Positions 20,076 to 32,305 of a DNA stretch of 64,000 bases are shown here, piece by piece. Within the stretch, counting starts at the first letter, position 1. Every line of letters starts with the position of its first letter. The DNA lies in assembly GCA_031841125.1 (NCBI GenBank), contig CM063108.1, positions 50,676,122-50,740,121 of the forward strand, written 5' to 3'. A program made the position numbers and the translations under genes. This stretch comes from Acanthococcus lagerstroemiae. Lineage: Eukaryota > Arthropoda > Insecta > Hemiptera > Eriococcidae. Under the pieces are notes generated by a model that worked only from the letters and a program-made list of their open reading frames with translations, was not told the DNA's origin and did not search any database.

Positions 20076-23000
20076 TATTCGAGTTTGAAAAAGCATGGGA
20101 GGGGCAAAATTTCGATATAGCGGGGATTGCGGAAACCAGAATTTATGGGGGAAAAAGAAAAATGGGAACTACTTATTTTATAGCGGGCTAACTAAAGGAC
20201 ATCGGGGCATAGGCTTTTATATTCATAAGAAATGGTCAAATAAAATCACCCAAGTTACAGGCATATCAGACAGGATAGGGTTCCTAAAAATAGAAATAGA
20301 GAAAAAATCCAAAATGCTAGTCAGACAAGTGTATGCACCTACAATGTAAGCAGGGAAGGAAGAGGTCGAAGAGTTTTACGAGTATAGCCAGCTCTCTCAG
20401 GTTGGTGTGTGGTGGGACGTATGGCGATGCACGCATGCCAAAGTGGCCTCTATGACACCGCACCCCCGGCCACAGGAATTACCCTTTCGAGCATCGCGTC
20501 AGTGAAGCTCTCTCAGGTTGTCGGAAACGAAAAAGAATATTACACAGTAGTCATCGGAGATTTTAACGCTCAACTGGGCAAGTCGGAAATAGGCATAAAT
20601 GGAAATTGCATACGAAAATTCTGCTCAAACAAACAAACAAATACTAATGGCGGACATCTGATTGACTTTGCTCTGAAAGAGGAATTAAAAATTATGAATA
20701 CCTTCTACAAAAAAAAAAAGATAAATGGATCTGGCTCTCACCGGATAATGTTACAAAAAAACGAAATAGATTTCTGCCTAATCAATGGCAGTAGGATAGT
20801 TAGAAACGTGAAGGTGGTTAAACATTTAGACTTTTCATCCGACCATAGAGCGCTAGAAAATTCGGATGCAACTGCCAAAAAGATTCATAATAAAAAATGC
20901 AATAGGTAAGAAAAATTTAAAAATTAAAACCATTCCAGCTTACAGGCTAACAGAGGCAAAAAGAGAATTAAAAAATAAAATCAAACAATGGGATAATCAC
21001 GAAAATGTCAGTATCCAAGAACAATACAATAACCTGGTGAAGGCATATTACAAACGGTGCACAAATGCGAAATCGAGGACTCAAATAATGAACTGAAGCG
21101 TGAAATAACACCAGAAACTATGAAAATTTGTGAACTTCGAAATAAATTGGCTAAAATAACAAAACAAAAAAAGTTAAGGCAAAGAATAGAATTAACGGAA
21201 GTAAGGAAGTTAGCTCGCAAAAAGATAAGGAACGACTTGAAGGAAGATGAAGAGCATCGAATTTTATCTGAAATAATAGGAAGCACAGGTTCAACAAAAA
21301 AGGCCAAAAAAGAACTAAACGACTTCAGATACCTCCTCTCATCGATCAAAAACAAAGAGGGCAATGCGGTGGTAGATAGAGCAGGCATCACGAAAGTAGC
21401 CACGGATTACTTTTCAAAACTATACGAAGAGGAAGAGGAATCTGCAGGAGTCAAAAGCCTGAAATATAGAAACGAGGAGGAGGTCCCCCCTTCCTGGAGA
21501 ATGAAATAAGACCTGTTCTAGCTAGTCCGAATAGTGGGAGGGCGGTGGGACCAGATGAGGTGGAAAATAAATATTTAAGAATGTTCCAAGAGGAAATGAC
21601 CCCCCCCCCCTGACAAAGCTTTTTAATTCGATACTAAGTTCCGAAGAGATACCCGGGCAACAGGGACTATTGGAAATAGCACTGCTATTCACAAAAGGAA
21701 ACAAAAAATATATAAGGAATTATAGACCTATAAATCTCACATCCAATGTATCAAAAGTATTCGCGAAAATCCTGAAAAGTAGAATGTACAATCAGTTGGA
21801 TAGCAGTCAAAGTCAAGAGCAGGCCGGATTCAGGAAGGGTAGATCTACTATTGATCAGATTTTTATAATTAGTCAAATTAAAATTATAGAAAAAAATGTA
21901 ACTAGTATAACACATCAATGTTTATACTACTGATCGACTTCGAAAAGGCTTTCGATTCGGTCCACCTCAATTCTGGGATGCACTCAATAGGCAAGGAATT
22001 CAGGCCAAGTATATTAGAATCTTGATAAACATATATAAAATTGCAGGGGGAAGGGTAAAATTAGACAAAGTAGGGCAAAAATTCAGAATCCAAAAAGGAG
22101 TGAAACAAGGAGACCCTCTATCCACAAACCTTTTTAACAGTATATTAGAAAATGTATTTTGGAAATTGAATTGGGAAGAGAGAGGAATTGAGGTAGACGG
22201 AAGGAAGCTAAACAACCTACGCTTTGCAGATGACGTGGCTCTCACTGCTCGGAACATCGAGGAGCTCCAGCAAATGGCAGAAGAATTACGAGTGGCAGGA
22301 TATGAAGCAGGGCTAGTTATTAATGCCAAAAAGACTGTACTGCTAACTAACAGCTCTGAGGAAACAAAATTAATACTATATGGAGTAGAAATAAACAAGA
22401 GCAACGAGGCTACATATCTCGGCCAAGTCATTTCGTTTTCGGACAGCTTAGAAAAAGAGTTAAAAAGAAGAAAGGCCAAAGCGTAGGGGAGTTATTGGAG
22501 TCTAAAAAATATCTTCAAAGAAAAATTCCCGATGCAAGTAAAGAAAAAAATATTCGAAAGTAACGTCCAGTCAGTTTCAACGTATGGCTCACAAACGTGG
22601 GCCCCCACGGAACGTTAGCTGATTGGACTAGCTAGAACTCAAATGTCAATGGAGCGGTCAATAGTAGGAATCAAAAAGAAGGAAAGGATAAGTAATATGG
22701 CAATCTGAAGAAAATCACAAATCACAGACTGCAGATACAAAGTAAAAAAGATGAAAATGGAATACGTCGGCCACGTAGCCAGAAGGGAGGAGGGTAGATG
22801 GGAAGGAAGGGTACCAGCTTGGCAACCAAGAAGTGGAAAAAGGAACGTAGGGAGACCAGAACGGAGGTGGGAAGATGAAATTATTCAAACAACGGGGACA
22901 GTATGGGGGAGAAACGCTAGAAATAGGGAGTGCTAGAAACAGGTAGGAAAGGCCTACACCCAAGGATGGGCGCACAGCGGATATTAAGACGCCAGTGGTG

Positions 23001-23098
23001 TCGGAAAAAATCTACGGAAATCAAACTTCATTTATGTTTTTGTAAAAATTCGTCACCAGGGAATGGTGAAAATATTGGAATAAAGACTGATTTTGATA
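20076..23098 (+). mobile_element. Near-complete RTE-like LINE, inactivated
   Basis: Endonuclease: FDIAGIAETRIYGG (about 20110-20155, two frames), GFYIHKKWSNK, VVIGDFNAQLGKSEIGINGN (20548-20605) and the SSDHRAL motif near 20840. The linker occupies 20866-21509. RT: NYRPINLTSNVSKVFAKIL, QEQAGFRKGRSTIDQ, GVKQGDPLSTNLFNSILE (about 22099-22150) and LRFADDVALTARN (FADD at 22223). C-terminus: VGHVARREEGRWEGRVP and GRPERRWEDEI, which is typical of RTE-type ORF2. Several single-base shifts and stops break it. AATAAA at 23079-23084 and the following bases suggest its 3' end near 23098. A 101-bp piece is inserted at 20405-20505. Confidence 0.85.
20390..20520. repeat. 101-bp insertion flanked by a 15-bp direct repeat
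   Basis: AGCTCTCTCAGGTTG occurs at 20390-20404 and again at 20506-20520. The 101 bases between them interrupt the LINE endonuclease frame and contain CCCTTTCGAGCATC, a piece of the SINE family S tail. The direct repeat looks like a retroposition target-site duplication. Confidence 0.6.
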
Positions 23099-26086
23099 CA
23101 CATCAGTGAGTCTCGCGAAACTTATTCAATACCTTTTCCTTCTATACCATGAAGAAATACATCCGTGTAGAGTGCCCTCAGCTCTGGGGTCAAAATGACC
23201 CCACCAGGCTATCCACGACAGTTTTTTAAATTGCAGTATTCACTTGGTAAATCCAGGGTTTTTGGAGAATATTTGCTCTTATATGTACTATGAAGGGATT
23301 TTATATCCATCCTCAATTTTATTTCCCATAGAAGAATTTCTGTGACTGGTAAGAACCGTGTCTTTGGCAGATCTAATGCAGAGTATTATTTCTTCGTACA
23401 ATTCATCTATATTGAGTAGGCCAGCGTTTATGCTCTCTAGAGATATGCTTAATTTTGATTGATATTCTTCTATTACGTATTTAGTGGAGGAAGATGAGGA
23501 TCATGTTTTAAAGATAGATGTTTGATGATCTTCACACAATTCAAACTTATATATCTGTCATCTTCAACAGTCACCGTTTTACATTAGGTTGGATAAAGAT
23601 ATGATCACAGTTCATTATAATGGTAAAAATCCATATTTATAATCATGTTTTCACTTTTTTTCCACACAAGAACTACCTACGCCAGTAGCTCGAGGGAAGA
23701 TCACCCTTCCGGACACACCGAGCCAGATAGACATAAATCGAAGAACGAAAACGAGGCTATACAACAAGCCATGTGTGGAAAACCTTGAAGACTGAACCCG
23801 AAAATCGCAATTAAACGCACTACTCCGATAAATTATGCAATTTCCAGCACACTAAGCGGAGAAACTTGTAGGTTGTCTGGAACAAACCCTACGCTGTTGG
23901 CTTTATGGCGAACTGCTGCAACTGGTCAACGGGTACGAGTCTACACGGAAGACCGTGTTTTGCTGTTTTAAGTTTCTCAACCACATAATGAATAGCTAAT
24001 TGGCGAAGAAGTAATAAAGCTGAAGCACACTAAAAGGGGAAGTATGTTATTGCTTCAGGATGGTTAACTACCCACAGTGACCGCATCGTCAATAAATATC
24101 AACCATTGTGACGTCCACTCGGTTCGCAAGGCGATGCCAATAAAAACGATGACCCATCTTCCAAATGTATATATGCTTCCGCAGAAGCAGATGAAGGAGA
24201 CAGAATGCGTCGTGTACTTTCGCCAAACTGCATCAGGCAATATCGACTCCACAAAAGCCCTTCTTCCGCAGTTACATATCTTTTTATTTTTTTTCTTTCT
24301 TTAATTTTCATATATAATATCCGACACACAATGCCCATCTTCTTCTCGCTTTAAAATGGCTGCGCTGGTCTCGCTAATAAAAAATCTTGGCTCGCCGACC
24401 GTGTCCATAATTCTTCGACACGATGACCAATGACAAACGGGACCAGTTACCATGATTATTGAATTTCACTGACAATGTATCAACGTGGACGGGAAAGGCG
24501 AGAGCGAGATAAACGTACAAGTCGTCGTTCGCAGAAAACAATAAAAATCGAGACCGAAGAATCGCGAGCGAGTGCAGTACACGCAAAAAAAATAATAATA
24601 ATTTACCCGAATAACGTTTATTGTAATTATGAATTTGAAAATGTTCCAACAAAACGATTCCATCGAGACAGGACTATATCTCTCGCTCGCTCTCAATTTA
24701 TTCAATCTTTTCGGTATATTTCCCTCTCTTTCTGCCACTCGCAGTTCGAAACACAATTTCAGTTAAAGAGTAATATTTTCTCGAAAATACAATTCCCCCG
24801 TTTGTATGCCGTTTGCATAATAATATTATGACTGAATTAATTTTAGCAATAAAGATAATGGAGAAATCTTGTATTTAATTCGCAACGATTTCTCTTTTTC
24901 TCCTTTTCCTATCTTATCGTTCGAATAATCTTTTTAACCCTTAATGACGCTAACCTATATTCACCTTTAAACATCATTTTCCTTATATCCCTCTCTGGCG
25001 CTCGATACGCGCGCGCCTTCTCTTCGTGTAATATTTAATACGTCTCATCTGCATTTTTATCGCTTTCTGCGTCTGACTGATTCTGCCCCAGCCCACCCCC
25101 ACAACCCCCCCCCCCCCCACACGATATGCGTCGCAATTCATTTCAGTCAGTACACCAAGTACTTCCTGGACTGCGTCAACGACTTCCGAGCTTCGCTTTG
25201 AGCACTCTCGAAAACTAAGTCGGCGAAGTAACTCTGATTATCAACGATGCGAACAGTTACCACAGCCAATTCAATCAGCTGCAGAGGTGCTGATTACTAC
25301 AGTATCACAGAAATTCAACAAATGCATATTTACAAGGTTTTAAGGGATAATCCCGGAAGTCCGGATTAGACAGGTGAACGAGTTATGTGGTGTAGCGTTC
25401 TACGTGTACTGCCCGAGTTCTCTACAATAATACACGTGCAATAGGGTGTCCCTTATTTTACAAGTTTTCGCATATCGATTAGGTGCACACTGAAGGTTGT
25501 TCCAATGGACCTAGAAATTCGCCATGGAAAATTTGAGCTTATTCTGAGGTCATTAACCGGTGGCGCTTTGACCTTGAAGCTATAAAAAAACAGCAAGTAT
25601 CTCGGGACATAACAACTTCAGAATCAAAATGCATATAACATAAAATGTTCTTTGTTAAATTTTCTATACAAAATATCCCATACAACTTTTCTCTAGAATG
25701 CATATTTAATGAGATAATCGCAAAAATGTGTGAAAGTATCGAGGAACGTGGCTTTTGTTATTTTTTCTTTCCTATCTGTATAATCGATCTTTGCTAACTA
25801 AATCGCAATTATTTAAAAGAAAATTCACTTTAGGACCAAAATGCAAATAACATAAAATGTTTCTCGTTAAATTCTCTATAAAAAAGTCCGATACAACTTC
25901 ACTTGAGAAAACATAATTATCGAAATAACTGCAAAAAATTCGTGGAATTTTCGAAAAACATAGGTTTCTTAATTATTTTACGGGCTGAAATATCTATGAA
26001 TGTAGGGTAATGCACACTACAGTATGTAGCGTTCCGTATGAAAAGGGTCAACTTTGTCGGTCAAGTCGATTTTGAGGTCGCAGTCT
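23099..26086. other. Unassigned intergenic DNA
   Basis: No coding remnant could be identified. A near-duplicated block occurs at 25617-25730 and 25832-25945 (listed separately), and a poly-C tract lies near 25110. Short open frames on both strands at 24064-24831 overlap each other and have no recognised motif. Confidence 0.45.
25617..25945. repeat. Diverged duplication with a spacing of about 215 bp
   Basis: The block at 25617-25730 (AATCAAAATGCATATAACAT then AAAATGTTCTTTGTTAAATT) recurs at 25832-25945 with substitutions and small indels (ACCAAAATGCAAATAACATA then AAATGTTTCTCGTTAAATTC). It has no coding content. Confidence 0.55.
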
Positions 26087-26313
26087 TTTTCCTAATACTC
26101 TTTTTTCTAATTTGCTCTCAACCCGAGCCCTGGAATCCGTCCTTTCAAGCATTACTTCAGAGACCTAGGAGAGGCTGTTAGGACTGTCTTAGCCCTCTTC
26201 CCTTCCGGCCGGAAAACCGGGCTAGGTCGAAATCTGGCGAGTTGCTACGTGGGCTTGAACCCGGGATCTCCGGATTTCCCCTCGGCCAACCAGACCCCCC
26301 TTTTCCTAATACT
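26087..26313 (-). repeat. tRNA-derived SINE, family S, copy 2, with target-site duplication
   Basis: The SINE (26100-26300, minus strand) is bounded by the 13-bp direct repeat TTTTCCTAATACT at 26087-26099 and 26301-26313. On the minus strand the B box reads GGTTCAAGCC and the body has GGTTTTCCGGCC; the tail ends in an A-rich stretch. The duplication proves retroposition and defines the element's exact length of 201 bp. Confidence 0.9.
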
Positions 26314-26966
26314 ACAAGAAATCTTCTTTAAAATGAGACTTAGTGAACTTTTCTATTTTCAAAATAGACGGAATTATGACTATTTCAAGTTGGATGTTTA
26401 ATGAACATAGTTCTGAGAAAAACACTTTTTAGAATCGGTGCATGCAAAAACAGGTTAAGTCACATTTTTGAAATTTTACAAGAGAGTAAAAAAACGTTTT
26501 ACGGCAAAATGGTCACACTGACACTTGGTATAACTAGGTTCAAATATGGTATTTTTGATGAGCTCGATTTTCGTACCTGTATCTGTCAGTGTTGGTGACA
26601 TATTGCAAAAAGAAAAATGGATTTCACCAGTTTTGTCGCGCGAAGTTTAAAAAATCCAGTCTGTAGAAGATTTTTGAGAAAATTTTCAAGATTTAGAGGA
26701 AAACACACGTTTTACGACAAAATGTAACTAGATAACTGCATGCTTTATTCAATTTTTAATTTCACTGGATTTTATTTTGCCTTTTTGGGAGAAATCACTT
26801 CTAAAGGATCTTCGTCCATAATGAAATGAAATGATTTAAAAGTACAATCACACACATGCGAAATTATCAAAATATAGCCACGCACGATCATAGATATGAT
26901 GTTCGATGAGAACATCCATGGGAATCTTTTTATGTAGGGTAAGATACACTTATGTTACTATGACGT

Positions 26967-27107
26967 CCAGGGCCGTATTTACATATAGGCAACATAGGGC
27001 ACGTGCCTATGGCACTAAATTATGGGGGATACTGCAGGCCGGCACGAGCGAAGCGAGTGATGGTGGGGGTTCGGCCGCGAAACGGTCAGGGAACAAAGCC
27101 CCCTAGT
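26967..27107. repeat. Possible hAT-type element end
   Basis: CAGGGCCGTATTTAC at 26967 begins a stretch with ATAGGCAACATAGGGCACGT. This resembles the ends of common hAT-type elements (CAGGGCCGG...). No matching right end or 8-bp duplication was found, so it is probably truncated. Confidence 0.35.
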
Positions 27108-27320
27108 TTTTCTCTAATTTTGTTCTAAACCGAGCCCTGAAATCCGCCCTTTCGAGCATTGTCTGAGACGTCGAGGAGGCTGTTAGGGCTGTCTTAGCCT
27201 TCTTCACTTCTAGCCGAAAAACCGGCCTAGGTCAAAATGTAGCGAGTGGCTACGTAGACTCGAACCCGGGACCTCCGAATTTCCGAGATCGGCGCGTTAT
27301 CCACTCGGTCAACCAGATCC
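27108..27320 (-). repeat. tRNA-derived SINE, family S, copy 3
   Basis: The same body and tail as the copies at 3806 and 26100 (CCGCCCTTTCGAGCATTG; CCGAAAAACCGGCCTAGGTC), with the tRNA-like head ending at about 27320 (CCACTCGGTCAACCAGATCC on the plus strand). The B box on the minus strand reads GGTTCGAGTC. No clear target-site duplication was found. Confidence 0.8.
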
Positions 27321-27321
27321 C

Positions 27322-27626
27322 TGATTATAAAGGACTACTAAAGCCAATAGGGGAAAGTGGGGTTATTAAGAAAGCAAGAAATGAGTGCTATATAGGTAAA
27401 AACTCACCAATAGCGATAGCAAACGTAAAAAGGAAAGAAATCACGAACAGATTAGGAAATGTAAAAAAAGCAACTGAATTCTATAAAAACTTATACAGGG
27501 GAAGAGAAGACGGGGATACACTAAGAGAACCATCCCAAACAGAAGTTGACGAAGAAACCCCTAAAATCATGAGAAGGGAAATCGAATTTATATTAAGTAA
27601 GTACAAAAACTCTAAAAGTGACTGAT
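27322..27626 (+). pseudogene. LINE linker and RT-start fragment
   Basis: It reads GNVKKATEFYKNLYRGREDG and EIEFILSKYKNSK, the usual stretch just before the RT fingers of RTE-type LINEs (EFYxxLY...EVxxALxxxKxxK). It is truncated on both sides. Confidence 0.6.
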
Positions 27627-30442
27627 GGGTTTTCTGAGGGTAACTGAGGGCAGCAAAGATCAAGATCAATGAGCACATAGCTAGAAGGAAAAATAATTTT
27701 CATGAAAATGTGGACCATTGAACTGAATTCTTCTAGGTAAGCCAGCAGTAATGATACGAATTTCAAAAAGTACTTCGTCTATTTAATCGAAAATACGATT
27801 CTAGCATCATATGTGGAAATGTGACGATATCAGAGAATATTGAAAAGTACCTAATCTATCACTATACACTGTACATATGTGTTCAAAGATCTTGCGCGTT
27901 CGAGACCCGTTTTTAAAAAGTGCTTTTTTCCCGGCTTAGTTTCATGTTTGGTAAGCAACCGTTTTGGACTAAGCATTTTTTGGAATCAGTATCTCCAATT
28001 TATGTTGATGACACACAGATATGTTTGCCAGCTCCTTATTTTGAAGGACCGGCAATATTACTAGATAAAATCCTAATGTACGCTATAAAATCCATCCACC
28101 CCCAGTCCGCCATTTCGCCAGCACATATACGATCATAAAACGAAGACATAACGACTAACGAGCATCCAATCTCTGGTGTACACCAGGAGGCAAACATAAA
28201 CGCGAACGATGTATCGAATAATCGAACGCCTCTACGGCATAGGAAGTAACGATGGGAAAAATTAGTAAAAATAAATCATAATTATGGGGTCGATGACGGG
28301 TTAGCGTACCGAATGAAGTGCCGGAGGCTTTATCATCGCCATTCCATATTAGATATAACTCGTTATTGCACGCTGTTTAATTCATGTCCGACTTCAGCTA
28401 CACCGTACAGGCGGCGTAGCTCTTGCAGTTAACTTATTCGTACACCCGTATCCAGGTAAGCACTTATAACCTACGCATTTCGAATCATTTTCTAAAACAT
28501 TCCAAAATCAACTGATGCACGAACACTGGCCCATTGACCAGTCAAGCTATTTGACTTGCTCGAAGCCATCGTTGCTCATTCGTGTATTTTCAAACGGGAA
28601 TCGGAAACTTACTACCAGTTTCTATAGACTAGCTTAGCTGGATGTGAAGTGCTCGGGTTAGATAAGTAATTGGCAGTTCGGAGTAACACGATGAAGATTA
28701 ATTTTGACGAGCAGGAGCTGATAACCTTGTCTGGGCATGTTTCAATACGCGAATACAGCTACTGACGGAATCCACGATTGTCTAACCGGTAACTAGGGTT
28801 ATTAACGTCATCTATACACGAACACCGTCTCAAAGATGTATAATTTGTTTGTCGAAAGGTCGACACATTATCGTACATTTTATTCATACATTCTTTCAGT
28901 CTGTTCATTCACGATCTATAAAAAAAGGAAACGGGATCGAAGAGGAGTCCGTGTTGAAGGAGTGAAACCTCGAGCAACACACGGTCCAGCAGTTCATCCC
29001 TATAACTCCAGGGAAATGAGGGAATTTAGATAAGAAATTACAAGCACGACTTCGGGGGAAAATTATGGAGGATGAAGTCCTAAGTAACGAACTACATGGC
29101 CCATCATCACCCATCTGGTCAGTGATCAAGGAGGTTCGAACTTTCTTCCCTCGAATCGGTTTTCCTCACTCTTCGTATCTGCTACGAAAACGTCAAACAT
29201 AGAGGTAAGGGTCCAAAGTAGTTCTTCTGAGGACTTCGACACATGCCTCCTGGACTGAACGTAGGATTTTTTATATTTTTTCCCCATTTCACGGAGCTAT
29301 GGGAACAGAAGGAATCTTAATTTTACTCATTCGCATGATTTCCTGCCTTGTCAGTTTTCCACCCCTGACTAATTTCTTGTCTACGGGATCCGTCTCTGGA
29401 ATACCTTACAAATGAAACTGTGTTTTTTTGAGTTTCAATGGCTTGAAAATGTGTTACTCATATAGTTGGTTTTGAGTTTATAAAAGCACACACAAGACAT
29501 CGGGATATCAAAAGTGGGTACATTTGAAGGCCCTATATTCAATTTTTGTATCACTTTTGCCATAATTTCAGAACTGTGACATCGGAAGCTAAGGCAGGAA
29601 AACTATGACACCGGTATTAGGTATCGAATATATTGTTTTTAAAGCCACTGAATTTCGAGAATTTTATTTCGGGGGGGGGGGGGGGCTAGATATAAGTCCA
29701 ATTCAATTCTGGGGCCAGATCAATTCATTTTCGCGGTTAATTTAACCCGAACTAAACTGGCACTGGGGTAGAAGTTTGGGCCAAAAATATAAGATACAAT
29801 ATAAGTGTGTCCAAAACATACGGAGTTCTGACAGTCACTGAATTAATCCTAATATCATTTCGACTCCGTATCAAATATTATGGCATTTGGATGCATAGTC
29901 GGAAATCATAGTCAGTTGGGGGGGGGGGGATTTGGAAAATGACCCTACTTGACCGTTAAAAATAAACTTTTTTCATAGAAATCCTACGAAGAATTAGAAA
30001 ATTTTTCAAGGGTTCTTACTCACTTTTAAGGGTCAATACCGTTAAATCCACTCTAAGAAGGAATTCCGGTACCGAAAACGAAACGTGAAACGTTAGTAAA
30101 GCAGTTGAAATTACATCGGATTCCGGAAATGCAAAGTATGTAAAGTGCCAAAAACCAAATTTTACAGGAGAGGGGAAACAAGTTTGCAATGCAATGACAA
30201 CATCCTGCAGTTCAGCGTAGTATGTCGATAGCACACAGCATAGTTTGCATAAAAATAGTGTTATAGAGTTACAAACAGCGAAATCTTCTCGTGGAAATAT
30301 GAACCTCTTTGAGTAGTGTTACAACCTTTATGAATCTTTGTACGCGTGTGGGATGTGACCCAGCGTATTTTGCACCAGAAAATTGATTTCGAAAAAATTG
30401 TATTTATCGTACTTTGCATTTCCAGTATTCATTATACATCTG
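27627..30442. other. Unassigned intergenic DNA
   Basis: There is no recognised gene or element. Poly-G tracts near 29671-29686 and 29920-29929 are the only striking local features. A short frame near 27970-28070 with YVDDTQ resembles an RT box but lacks any other RT motif. Confidence 0.4.
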
Positions 30443-30601
30443 TGACCGCGCACCAAGAAACGTGTATAGTGTCCAAAAACCTGCTATCAAGGGAAATAAG
30501 TTTAGGTGGCCGTGCCCTAAAAAACGTACACCGAAATCGTATAACTCATTTTTCTTGATAACAGGTCTTTGGATACTATACACGTTTCTTGGAGCACGGT
30601 C
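30443..30601. repeat. Short inverted-repeat element (foldback/MITE candidate)
   Basis: A left arm at 30443-30496 (starting GACCGCGCACCAAGAAACGT) is the imperfect reverse complement of a right arm at 30548-30601, over about 54 bases with roughly seven mismatches. About 50 bases lie between. A transcript would fold into a long hairpin. No target-site duplication was identified. Confidence 0.7.
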
Positions 30602-31122
30602 TCATATATGATCAAAAATTTACCTACTGTAAAATGGCTCCCTAAATATAAGCGTAGCTTTAGAATTTCTGGTTTTCCTATTTCAGGACCAGCGCCCCAT
30701 TTTCAAAAATGAAGCCGAAACAATACAAAGATTGAATAAATTACGAAGAAACCTCCACGTTTGAGACTTATATCGCATTTTATGATAGTTTTTATCACGA
30801 CGCCAAGTTTTAATACAAGTTAGTGTCACACTGACCTCATAAATCATTTTTTTATAAATTAAATTCTATCTCCACACTTCATTAGCCTGCACCGAAATAA
30901 AAGTTGACGTATTTATCGGAACTTTTGCTTTCCCTCAAACTTGACACCCTTCCTCCCGATACTACGCCGATTCTGTAGTTATCAAGATAGAGTCAAAATG
31001 ACGTTAATAAAAACGGTTTTAGTGGCTTTGAATTCGAAATAAGATACCCCTACTATTTCCTATGGTCGGAAGCGGATTAAAATGTAGAGATCGCACTGAT
31101 GTTAGTAAAACTTTTCATATTG

Positions 31123-31800
31123 TCAGTAAGTGTATGGTCTAGGTACTTCGTTCCTTGTTTTCCCATTAGGTGATCTCCATGTCCATCTATTGTTAGTTCT
31201 TTTTTGGGAAAATGTATTCGCTATTTGGAGATTATGTTCATTTGCAAACTTAATCAGTTTACTACCATTTTTGTTTGAGGATCCTGCCATCCATGGATCC
31301 ACTCCTAAATTTCCTTGATTATCTTTGCCTATTTTGGCATTCAAGTCCCCCATTATGATATTGTAGTTGCTTTTGTGTGTTCTGAAGCTATCCCAGAAGG
31401 TCATAAAATTTTTTTACTTAGGTATTTCATTTGAAGATGACAGGTTAGGGGCATGGACTTGGAATACAGAAATGTTTTCCTTCTCTTTGATTTTCAATTT
31501 TAACATTGCTAGTCTTTCCGAAAATCCTTTTAATTCCAAAATTTATTGGTTGTGCCTTTTATCAATATAAAGCCTCACCCCCCTGTATCCCACAGTCTCC
31601 CCAAAATAATGAAATGTGTGTCCATTTTTTCTGACTACTAAATTGTTGTTCTTTCTTTTTATTTCTGATAAGCCAATAACCCTTATACATATCCTTGGGG
31701 GAGGGCATTTTCGAATTCAGATAACCTTTCCTCGGTAGCCAAGCCCTGACAGTTGAAATGGCGCAGCAAATGCAAACTAAAAATCACCTCAAAAGAAAAA
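31123..31800 (-). pseudogene. Antisense RTE-like LINE endonuclease fragment
   Basis: Minus-strand reading from about 31760 gives LATEERLSEFENALPQ, then VGYRGVRLYI, FSERLAMLKLKIKEKENIS, the NIIMGDLNAKIGKDNQG box and RWTWRSPNGKTRNEV (31150-31190). The order is that of an apurinic-type LINE endonuclease. It stops before the SDH motif. Frameshifts are present near 31580 and 31440. Confidence 0.75.
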
Positions 31801-32155
31801 CTTAAAACAGTCAAAAAACCACCAATAGACAAATTTGTATAGGTTTTTTTAAAGAGAAGAAGAAAATGCGATAGTAAAATGGTCGAACACTTTCACTTGC
31901 TCAATAAGACTGATCTTTCTATACGATAAGATTATAGGTATGGAAGTGAGGAACATTTGCCTCTCAACCTCCTATCACTACAGTTTTTCAGTAGTCTTCT
32001 ACGTTTGGCCAAATCCTAATACATGTAAGAATCGTACATTACGCTTCTACAAATAACATCAAAAGTGGCTTTTGCCACTTCGGCTACATGCTCCTGTTCG
32101 GTCTTGTTATGGGAGCATCATTCATGAATTTATTATCAGTGATAAATTCGTCGAT

Positions 32156-32305
32156 ACTTTGTCCAGTGCCGCCCCCCAATATTTTACATAGTCATCTAAT
32201 ATCGGCGATTTTTAAAAAATACCGCAATTTTCGACTTTTTCTACCTTGAAAATCATAGTGTGCCCCCCACTTTGAGAAAATCCTAGCTACGCCACTGACT
32301 TTGTC
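32156..32305. mobile_element. 134-bp hAT-type MITE with perfect 8-bp duplication
   Basis: The element (32164-32297) starts CAGTGCCG and ends with the complement of CAGTGGCGTAGC. It is flanked by ACTTTGTC at 32156-32163 and again at 32298-32305. An 8-bp duplication with CAGTG ends is the hAT signature. It is too small to encode anything. Confidence 0.85.

Noticed and set aside
24064..24831. Overlapping small genes on both strands
   Set aside because: The frames are mutually antisense, short, and without motif, start context or splice support.
27920..28138. Reverse transcriptase fragment with a YVDDTQ box
   Set aside because: Only a six-residue match is present; no other RT motif appears before or after it.
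29671..29686. Poly-G tracts as a structured regulatory element
   Set aside because: They are single homopolymers, without the regular multiple G-runs expected of a designed quadruplex, and elsewhere in the window such runs lie in MITEs.
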